Positions 16,321-23,072 of a stretch of 39,235 bases of DNA are shown piece after piece. Source of the DNA: Planctomycetia bacterium (GTDB lineage Bacteria; Planctomycetota; Planctomycetia; Pirellulales; UBA1268); assembly GCA_009924545.1 (NCBI GenBank), contig RFRL01000007.1, positions 1-39,235 of the forward strand, written 5' to 3'. The position numbers and the translations under genes are program-made. The notes below the pieces were generated by a model. That model was not told the origin of the DNA. It worked only from the letters and a program-made list of their open reading frames with translations, and searched no databases. Numbering within the stretch: position 1 is the first letter of the stretch; the number at the start of each line of letters is the position of its first letter.

Positions 16321-17796
16321 TCATGGTACGTCGGCCCGCTGCCGCTGGAAACGCTCCGCGTCGAAGCCGACGGGGGCGTCGAACCCCGCGGGGTGGAGCA
16401 GGCTCTCCCGCAACATATCGAGCGGACCGGGCGGATCGCCGGCATGGTGGACGCCGAGGGCCGCCGGACCGCCGCGCCGATCCGCCTCCAGTGCCAGAGT
16501 CGTCTGGGCAGCGGCATCCCAACCACGCCACAGCCGTGGATCGGTCGCGGCACGCGGTGCGAGCCGGTGTGCGGCGGCCGCCACCCGGATGTCCGGGGCG
16601 GCGGCGAGGGTCACGGCGGTGCGGCTGGCGACGCGCACCACGCCGCGCGCCTCCGCGGCGATCCGCTCGATCCGCGCCGCGTCGGCCGCGGCCCATTCGT
16701 CGGCGAGGAGCCGCCGCAGCGCCGCCACCCGTGCGGCGAGATCGGCTCCCGTGCCCGCCAGCGGCTCATCGAGCCCAGCGTCGAGCACTCCCGCGGCGGT
16801 GACGAACCACGGCTGCCAGCCGGGGGTGCCCGGAGGGAGCTGGCGCGGGAGTGGGTTGCCGGCGGCGAGCACGGGTGCCGTGGCGAGCGTGCGATGGCAC
16901 GCCTGGCAGTCGAACTCGGTGTACTCCGGCCAGCGCGCCGGGGCGCCGGAGCGCACGGCCTTCGCCGCGCGTGCGGTGCGGGCCTCGAGGAGCGTGCCCG
17001 CCGCTTCCAGCGCCACTGCCTGCCCCACGGCCCAGCTGCGGGCGTTGAAATCGGGCGATGACTCCGCCCGGCCGTGCGGATTCCAGTGCCGCGGCCAGCG
17101 GCGCTGGAGCTGCGCCAGCTCGAAGTACAGCCGTGGATGGCCCGCCGCGACATGGTCGTGGTGCATGTCGTGATCGGCGTCGCCGACGTGGCAGCGGGCG
17201 CACACGCGCGCCCGCTCGAGGGCCCCGGAGAGGTCGGCGAAACCGACGGCGGCCTTGTCGGCCGGGGACCGCCCCTTCCAGTCGGCCAGCGAATGAGCCT
17301 CCAGCCACTCCGTCGCATCCCCGTGGCACGACGCACACCCCACGCCGTCGGCGAGCACGTCGCGCGGCAGGGGGTGGGGCGAGACGTCCTGCACGGAATG
17401 GCAGACGAGGCACTGGCGCTCGGTGTGCGGGGGGCCGATCCGCAGGAGTCGCGCCATCCGCACCGAGCGTGCCGTGAACAGCGTCTCGTAGGCCTTGGCG
17501 TGCGGATCGGCATTGACCCAGGTGGTGGCGGCGAAAGATTGGACGGCGTGATTGCCCCCGCGCGGGCCACCATGGCACGTCGCCGACGCGCAGGAGGCCG
17601 TGGCCAACCCGCGGAGGGCCGGATCGGACGCCATGCCGGCGTACGGGTCGGCGTCGGTCGCGACAGCCTCCCGGGGAGGGCCGCAGCCGGGGCCGGTGGG
17701 GCAGTCCGCGACCGGTGGCGCCGCCCGACCGGTCGCCCCGCACGGGGCGATGGTGATGAGCAGGGCTGCGGCGAACCGCGCGGAGAACCAGCGCAT
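16321..17796 (-). CDS. Pentahaem cytochrome c, copy B, with a CX4CH first haem site
   Basis: This 491-residue exported protein has a signal peptide (FAAALLITIAPCGATGRAA, residues about 8-26). It has four CXXCH sites, CLVCH (about 129), CASCH (154), CARCH (199) and CQACH (297), and a fifth N-terminal site CASATCH at 69-75 with four residues between the cysteines instead of two. It shares with copies A and C the WVNADPHAKAY-type segment, DGVGCASCHGD, the CHVGD...HDHVAAGHPRLYFEL block, and the WPEYTEFDCQACH site. The C-terminal 190 residues lack haem sites and are helical. ATG 17796 is used (weak ribosome site) because it begins just before the signal peptide. It lies upstream of copy A and is divergent from the membrane gene at 18029, with about 230 bases between. 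Confidence 0.85.
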   Translation of the reverse strand: MRWFSARFAAALLITIAPCGATGRAAPPVADCPTGPGCGPPREAVATDADPYAGMASDPALRGLATASCASATCHGGPRGGNHAVQSFAATTWVNADPHAKAYETLFTARSVRMARLLRIGPPHTERQCLVCHSVQDVSPHPLPRDVLADGVGCASCHGDATEWLEAHSLADWKGRSPADKAAVGFADLSGALERARVCARCHVGDADHDMHHDHVAAGHPRLYFELAQLQRRWPRHWNPHGRAESSPDFNARSWAVGQAVALEAAGTLLEARTARAAKAVRSGAPARWPEYTEFDCQACHRTLATAPVLAAGNPLPRQLPPGTPGWQPWFVTAAGVLDAGLDEPLAGTGADLAARVAALRRLLADEWAAADAARIERIAAEARGVVRVASRTAVTLAAAPDIRVAAAAHRLAPRAATDPRLWRGWDAAAQTTLALEADRRGGPAALGVHHAGDPPGPLDMLRESLLHPAGFDAPVGFDAERFQRQRADVP

Positions 17797-17942
17797 GACT
17801 GCACCTGTTGCGTGCCGGTTGTATCGACGGGGAGAGGCCCAACGGTGCAGCCGCCCGCCGCCCACACCGTCGCCCGCCGCAGTCTTCGTGCCTTCACGCC
17901 CTGTCCGGGGATCGACCGGGCGGGCGGCGGTGACTGGGGGTT

Positions 17943-17971
17943 TTGCCGAACGTGCGCTGCGGAACTACATT
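17943..17971 (+). promoter_or_regulatory. Candidate promoter for the cytochrome b-like/decahaem/pentahaem operon
   Basis: TTGCCG (4 of 6) and TACATT (4 of 6) are separated by 17 bases, in the gap between divergent redox genes. The predicted start is about 50 bases before GTG 18029. A GGAGG at 17973-17977 is followed by a TTG that opens a 12-codon frame ending at 18020; a leader peptide is possible but unsupported. Confidence 0.35.
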
Positions 17972-18028
17972 CGGAGGAACTTTGAGGCGGCCCGCCATCT
18001 TGTGGCGCGGCGTACCGTGAGGTGAGCG

Positions 18029-19042
18029 GTGATCATCGGCGGGAAAACATGGCCGAAGGACCGGCGCTGGATCGCGGTCGTCACGCTCGTGTCGGTCGCC
18101 GCGATCGTGGGCTACGGCCAGGAGTGGCGGCTCACCGGGAGCCTGCCCGGGGGTGGGAGCCGCGTCGGCCTGACGTGCGGGATCGTGGCCGGGTTGATCA
18201 TCCTTTTCGAGCTCCTCCTCTGGCCCCGGAAGCGGGTGCGGAGCTGGCGCATCGGCTCGGCCCAGTCTTGGCTCCGGGCGCACATCTGGTTGGGCCTGCT
18301 GGCCGTGCCACTGGTGCTCCTCCACGCCCGCCTGCTGTTCATCGGAGGCCTGCTCAACCAGGCGCTGATGGTGGTGTTCGCGATCGTCATCGTGAGCGGG
18401 ATCTGGGGGCTCGTGCTCCAGCAATACCTCCCGCGGGCGCTGCTGGAAAATGTCCCGGCGGAAACCATCTACGACCAGATCGATCACGTCTCCCGCCAGC
18501 AGTGCCGGGATGCGTGGCGCCTGGTCGATGCCTCCTGCGAGGCTGCTGGGCCCCCTGCCGGGCACGGGAGCCCTGGAGGGCGCGGGACGGAGAAAGGGCT
18601 CCCCCCACCGGAGGAGTCCGCACCGGAGGAGGAGGAGTCGGACCATGCCGTGGTCACGGGCTTCCGGTCGATGACGGGGATCCAGGGCCGGGTGGTGGAG
18701 ACGCTGGCGGTGCACGCCGTGATCCCCGGCACGGCGGAGATCCGGCGCCGGTTCACCGCCGACATCCGTCCCTACCTCCTGGCAGGCCGCCGCTCCGACT
18801 CCGTGCTCGACTCCGTCACGGGCGCGGCGCGGTTCTTCGCGTCGCTCCGCGAGGACGCGCCGCCGGAGGCGGGATGGTTGATCGACCACCTCGAGCAGGC
18901 GTGTGCCTGCCGCCGCCAGTTCGATCTCCAGGCGCGGCTCCACCGCTGGCTCCATGGCTGGATCCTCGTCCACCTACCGCTGTCGGTGCTCCTCGGGGTG
19001 CTCCTGGCGGTGCATGTTCCCGTCGCCCTGCTCTACTGGTGA
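18029..19042 (+). CDS. Cytochrome b-like integral membrane protein
   Basis: This 337-residue protein has four hydrophobic helices in the N-terminal 130 residues (about 14-30, 46-65, 84-105, 108-130) and one at the C-terminus (about 310-336). The soluble insert between them carries a Pro/Gly/Glu-rich stretch near 180-205. Histidines suited to b-haem ligation are in helix 3 (RAHIWLGLL and VLLHARLL) and at the C-terminus (LHRWLHGWILVH and LAVHVPVALLYW). This resembles dihaem membrane subunits such as ferric-reductase-like or cytochrome b561-type proteins, though I cannot name a family. It starts with GTG, preceded by GAGGTGA. It heads a three-gene set with two multihaem cytochromes, so it probably passes electrons between membrane quinone and those cytochromes. 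Confidence 0.7.
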   Translation: MIIGGKTWPKDRRWIAVVTLVSVAAIVGYGQEWRLTGSLPGGGSRVGLTCGIVAGLIILFELLLWPRKRVRSWRIGSAQSWLRAHIWLGLLAVPLVLLHARLLFIGGLLNQALMVVFAIVIVSGIWGLVLQQYLPRALLENVPAETIYDQIDHVSRQQCRDAWRLVDASCEAAGPPAGHGSPGGRGTEKGLPPPEESAPEEEESDHAVVTGFRSMTGIQGRVVETLAVHAVIPGTAEIRRRFTADIRPYLLAGRRSDSVLDSVTGAARFFASLREDAPPEAGWLIDHLEQACACRRQFDLQARLHRWLHGWILVHLPLSVLLGVLLAVHVPVALLYW

Positions 19043-19081
19043 CCCGTCTGTCGGCGAGGGCCTATCGCCTGAGGTGTGACG

Positions 19082-20749
19082 ATGGCCGATGAACCCGAAT
19101 CCCACCACCGTGGCAGCGGCTCCGAGCGGAGTGCCGGGAGGGCCACGTCGCGCGGTCAGGTGTCGCGGATCGACCGGGGTTATTACGGGCGCCGCAGCCC
19201 CCTGCAGCGGGCCCGGGGGTGGCTCGTGCTGGCGGGGCTCGCGGCGGGTGTCGCCTGGGTGGCCTGGGGGGCGATTGATCAACCGCGCCACCACGCTCCG
19301 GGCCCGGTGGCTGCCGTCCATGCCCGCTGGGAGAGGGAATGCTCCGCCTGTCACGAGCCGTTCGAGCTCATCAAGGACGGGAAGTTTTACTCTTCACCGA
19401 CCTCCCACCCCGGAGCCGATGCCCGGTGTGAGGAGTGCCATGCCGACGTCGCCGCCCGTCCGCACCATCCCCTGCAAAACATCGACGAGGTCGGCTCGTG
19501 CGGCTCCTGTCATCAGGACCACCGCGGCCGTGATGCCGACATCGTGCGGGTCGCCGATCGGACATGCACGCACTGCCACGCCGACATCGGCGCCCACCGG
19601 ATCTCCGGTGGGGAAGGGGTCGAACCGGTGCCCGCGACGCAGGCGGTCAGCGCCTTCGCGGTGGGGCGGCACCCCCCGTTCCGGTCGCTGGACAAGGATC
19701 CGGGGCGGCTCAAGTTCTCCCACGGCAGGCACATGCTGCCCGGTCTGTCGTTCGCGTCGGCGAATGCCGAAGGCCCCCCGCGCGGCACGCAATGGACCTA
19801 CGCCATGCTGCCTGCGGCCGACCGGTCACGCTACCAGGCGGCGGGCGACTCGGACGATACACCTGTGCAACTCGACTGCACATCGTGCCACGAGTTCGGT
19901 GCCACCGGCAGCGACGACCTGCGCGCGGTTTCCGGCCTGCTGACCGGCGCCGCACCGGGAGCCTACGCACTGCCGATCGAGTTCGATCGCCACTGTGCCG
20001 CCTGCCACCAACTCCCCTACACCGGCCTCCCCGCAGATCCCCCGGGGGCCACCGACGCGGCCGCTGCGGGCGGGGCCCCCGCGGCGGTGCTGCCGCATGG
20101 ACTATCCGCCGGGGCGCTGCGCCGGTTCCTCGAAAGCGCGGCGCTGGGCGACGCCCTCCGTGCCGACCCGGCGCTCCTCGACCAGCCGCCCGCGGTCCCT
20201 CCGCTCCCGTCGATCCGCGATGCCGACCCGTCGACGACCGCCATCCGTGGCCTCGTCGACGAACGACTGGCCCGGGGGCGGACCTTCGCCCGGGCGACCT
20301 GCGAGAAGTGCCATGCCACCGCCGACGTCACGCTTCCCGCCGCCACCAGTCTCCTGCCCGCGATGGCCGAGCACGGGGCTGACGACACCGGTTGGTTCGC
20401 CGTCGAACCGGCGCTCGTGCCCGCGGTGTGGCTCACGAAGGCGCGCTTCAACCACCAGCCGCACCGGAACCTGCCGCGTCCAGCCGACCGCCACGAGTGC
20501 AGCGAGTGCCACGCGGCGGCCTTTCCGGACGATGCGACGCGGGCGGCGGGAATCGCGGGCCAGGTCCTCGACAACTCGAAGGTGATGATCGCCGGGCTGG
20601 AGAGCTGCACCACCTGCCATGCCCCGGCCGGTCGCGACTCCGAGGGGCGCTCGGTCGGCGGTGTCCGCCACGACTGTGTCGAGTGCCACGGCTACCACGG
20701 CCTCGGGCCGCACGGCGCTGCCGCCGCGCCGGCACACCCGGAGCGCTGA
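19082..20749 (+). CDS. Membrane-anchored decahaem cytochrome c
   Basis: This 555-residue protein has a basic cytoplasmic N-terminus, one membrane helix (about 46-64, GWLVLAGLAAGVAWVAWGA) and then a haem-rich periplasmic domain. Ten CXXCH motifs are visible: CSACH, CEECH, CGSCH, CTHCH, CTSCH, CAACH, CEKCH, CSECH, CTTCH and CVECH. Additional histidines (FSHGRH, FNHQPHR, HHPLQ) are placed to act as distal haem ligands, so most haems are probably bis-His. The clustering of the first four and last four haems looks like two domains joined by a spacer without haems (about 330-400). It follows the cytochrome b-like gene by about 40 bases and is six bases from the next. ATG 19082 is preferred to GTG 19076 because GAGGTG is correctly spaced. 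Its closest family is uncertain, possibly cytochrome c3/c7-like. Confidence 0.85.
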   Translation: MADEPESHHRGSGSERSAGRATSRGQVSRIDRGYYGRRSPLQRARGWLVLAGLAAGVAWVAWGAIDQPRHHAPGPVAAVHARWERECSACHEPFELIKDGKFYSSPTSHPGADARCEECHADVAARPHHPLQNIDEVGSCGSCHQDHRGRDADIVRVADRTCTHCHADIGAHRISGGEGVEPVPATQAVSAFAVGRHPPFRSLDKDPGRLKFSHGRHMLPGLSFASANAEGPPRGTQWTYAMLPAADRSRYQAAGDSDDTPVQLDCTSCHEFGATGSDDLRAVSGLLTGAAPGAYALPIEFDRHCAACHQLPYTGLPADPPGATDAAAAGGAPAAVLPHGLSAGALRRFLESAALGDALRADPALLDQPPAVPPLPSIRDADPSTTAIRGLVDERLARGRTFARATCEKCHATADVTLPAATSLLPAMAEHGADDTGWFAVEPALVPAVWLTKARFNHQPHRNLPRPADRHECSECHAAAFPDDATRAAGIAGQVLDNSKVMIAGLESCTTCHAPAGRDSEGRSVGGVRHDCVECHGYHGLGPHGAAAAPAHPER

Positions 20750-20755
20750 GCGGCC

Positions 20756-22207
20756 ATGCGACGACTGGTCGAAGGTCGCTCGAGCGCTTCCCGGCTGGCC
20801 GCCGTCGTCGCCGACGGGGGCCGCGGTGGCGTGTGCGGTCGGGGGTCGTGGCGGCTTCCGCTCGCCCTCCTCGTCACGCTCGTCGCCACGTCACCGGCGG
20901 CGGCGGAAGAGCCGCACCGCCTGCTCGGCGTGTCGAGCTGCGCGTCGGCGGGCTGCCATGCGGCGGCGGAGGCCGGGCACCCCCCGTGGCACAGTGCGTT
21001 CACCGTGTGGGCGACGCGCGACCCGCATTCCCAGGCTCACCGGGCCCTCGAAGGACCGGTGGCCGAGCGGATCGTGGCCGCCATCGCCGCCCGCTCCGGG
21101 GGCCGGCCCCAGCCGGCGGCCCGCGCCCATCCCGCCTGCGTCGCCTGTCACGCGCCGGGCCTCGCTGCATCCAGCCGCGAAGGGGTGGGATGTGAGGCGT
21201 GCCACGGCGCCGCCGGGGAGTGGGTGGTGGCCCACACGCTGCCGGACTGGACGACGCGGGGCAACTCCGCCGGCATGGTCGATCTCGCCGATCCGGCGAC
21301 CTGTGCCCGGACTTGCGTCCCCTGCCATGTCGGGGGCGCCCCGCGTGCCGACGGGAGCACGATGGAGGTGAGCCACGACCTGATCGCGGCCGGCCATCCG
21401 CGCCTGGCCTTCGAACTCCGGGGCTTCAAGTCGGGGGTGCCGCCCCACTGGCGCGACCGGGTGGCGCTGGCCGCTGCCGGCACCGCTCCCGCAGCCGACG
21501 TCGATCCACTGGCGGAGTGGTCCACGGGGCGGCTCGTGGTCCTGGAAGCGTACCTCGCCCAGACGGCGCGGCAGGCGGCGGCGGCCCCGGGGGCGACGGA
21601 CGGCCTGCTCGCCGACACCTGGCCGGAGTTGACCGCATTCGACTGCTACGGCTGCCATCGCCAGCCGGTGGCGACGGGGGACCGCGGTCAGCCGGTGGCA
21701 CCCAGTCGCGGGCGGCTGCGGCTCGAGCCGGCGGTGTGGTCGCTGCTCGATCGCGCCGCACCCGGCGCCGGGGCAGAACTGACCGCGCTGCGGGCCGACA
21801 TCGAGGCTGCGTGGTGGCTACCGCCGGAGCCCGCTCGGCTCCGTGGCGCTGCGGAGCGTCTCGCGACACTGACGGCGGCCGGCCGGCCGTCGGGGCCGGC
21901 GCCGTCACGGGCGCTCGTGGAGCACGTGGCGGCGGCGACCGATCCGGCCAACTGGGACGAGGTGGTGGCGACGCTGGCCTTCCTGGAAGCGGTGCTCGAT
22001 CACCAGCGCGTCCGCGCGGTGCCGGCGGAGCGCGTGGCCGCTCCCGCCGCGGCGCTGGCCGACCTGCGGCGCCTGCTGGCCTTCGAGGCGCATGGGGTGG
22101 GCGCCGCGCGGGTCCGGTTTTCCAATCCGCGCGGGCACGATCCGTCGGCCGTGCGCGGGGCGCTCACCGCCGCGGCGGCCCTGGTCGGGTCCCTCGGGGA
22201 GCCCTGA
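20756..22207 (+). CDS. Pentahaem cytochrome c, copy C, with a CX4CH first haem site
   Basis: This 483-residue exported protein has a signal peptide ending near SPAAAEE (hydrophobic core LPLALLVTLVA, about 34-44). It has four CXXCH sites, CVACH, CEACH, CVPCH and CYGCH, plus an N-terminal CASAGCH (62-68) with four residues between the cysteines, as in copy B. The order and spacing of sites and the blocks EGVGCEACHG, CHVGG...HDLIAAGHPRLAFEL, HW and WPELTAFDCYGCH mark it as a paralogue of copies A and B. The Ala-rich helical C-terminal 170 residues have no haem. It starts six bases after the decahaem gene's stop, so it is part of the same operon. It is convergent with the ABC ATPase gene, 17 bases away. 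Confidence 0.85.
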   Translation: MRRLVEGRSSASRLAAVVADGGRGGVCGRGSWRLPLALLVTLVATSPAAAEEPHRLLGVSSCASAGCHAAAEAGHPPWHSAFTVWATRDPHSQAHRALEGPVAERIVAAIAARSGGRPQPAARAHPACVACHAPGLAASSREGVGCEACHGAAGEWVVAHTLPDWTTRGNSAGMVDLADPATCARTCVPCHVGGAPRADGSTMEVSHDLIAAGHPRLAFELRGFKSGVPPHWRDRVALAAAGTAPAADVDPLAEWSTGRLVVLEAYLAQTARQAAAAPGATDGLLADTWPELTAFDCYGCHRQPVATGDRGQPVAPSRGRLRLEPAVWSLLDRAAPGAGAELTALRADIEAAWWLPPEPARLRGAAERLATLTAAGRPSGPAPSRALVEHVAAATDPANWDEVVATLAFLEAVLDHQRVRAVPAERVAAPAAALADLRRLLAFEAHGVGAARVRFSNPRGHDPSAVRGALTAAAALVGSLGEP

Positions 22208-22224
22208 CGGGTCGATCGACCACC

Positions 22225-23049
22225 TCACCCCGGTCCCGGCCAGATCGGCCAAAGGCGCCCCTCGACCCGTTCCAGACGGCGGAGGCGCGTGTCGTAGAGC
22301 GCCTCGAAGGCGTGCTGCGTGAGTACCGCGGGGGTGGGGCCGCTGGCGATCACGCGGCCGGCGCGGAGGAGCAGGCTCTGCCGGAAGGCGGGCAGGATCT
22401 CCTCGGCATGGTGGGTGACGAGGATCACCGCTGGCAACTTCCCTTCCGCGCGCTGGTCGGCCAACCAACCGGCCAGCCAGTCGAGGAACCGCTCGCGCGC
22501 CCCCGGGTCCATCCCCGCGCAGGGCTCGTCGAGCACCAGACACAGCGGGTCGGCGGCCAGCGCCCGCGCCACGAGGACGCGCTGCCGCTCCCCCTGCGAG
22601 AGCACGCCGAAAGCGCGCGTGGCCAGGTGTGACAGACCGACGCGGGCCAGTTCGGTGGCAGCCCGCGTACGCTCCGCCGCCCCCGGCTCGAGGCCCGCCA
22701 GGAGGCGGAGGCCGAACTGGCCGGTCGTGCCGGAGAGCACCGTGTCGCCGGCCCGCTCCTCCCCGGGGATCTGCCCGGCGACCGCATCGCCGATCCAGCC
22801 GACCCGCTGCCAGAAGGCGGGCAGATCAACCAGCTCACGGCCCAGGCGGCGGATCGTGCCCGCGGTGGGCCACAGCCGTCCCAGCGCCAGGCGGAGGAGC
22901 GTCGACTTGCCGCAGCCGTTGGGGCCGAGCACCGCCCAGCGATCCCCCGGCTCGACCCGCCAGGTGACGTCGGCGAGGATCGCGCGCCCGTCGCGGGCGA
23001 AGCCGACCGTGTCGAGATCGAAGAGGGGAGTGGGATGCGCGGCGGCCAT
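22225..23049 (-). CDS. ABC transporter-type ATPase without an adjacent permease
   Basis: This 274-residue ATP-binding subunit has all the ABC motifs: Walker A GPNGCGKST (about 42-50), Q-loop region, signature LSQGERQRV (about 150), Walker B LCLVLDEP and the switch histidine VTHHAEE. No permease or binding protein is nearby. Soluble ABC ATPases of the ModF/YlmA kind have this domain size and this lone arrangement. The gene lies 23 bases downstream of the CNB-domain ferredoxin gene and is probably in its operon, so it may serve assembly or supply for the redox proteins; this is inference. ATG 23049 is used because it begins right before the first strand; the longer open frame upstream overlaps the ferredoxin gene. 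Confidence 0.88.
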   Translation of the reverse strand: MAAAHPTPLFDLDTVGFARDGRAILADVTWRVEPGDRWAVLGPNGCGKSTLLRLALGRLWPTAGTIRRLGRELVDLPAFWQRVGWIGDAVAGQIPGEERAGDTVLSGTTGQFGLRLLAGLEPGAAERTRAATELARVGLSHLATRAFGVLSQGERQRVLVARALAADPLCLVLDEPCAGMDPGARERFLDWLAGWLADQRAEGKLPAVILVTHHAEEILPAFRQSLLLRAGRVIASGPTPAVLTQHAFEALYDTRLRRLERVEGRLWPIWPGPG

Positions 23050-23072
23050 CGCGTCGGGGATCCGGGGGCCGA

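Noticed and set aside
22210-22221. A perfect 12-bp palindrome GGTCGATCGACC between convergent genes
   Set aside because: It is too short and GATC-rich to separate from chance, and its place after two stop codons suggests no operator role.
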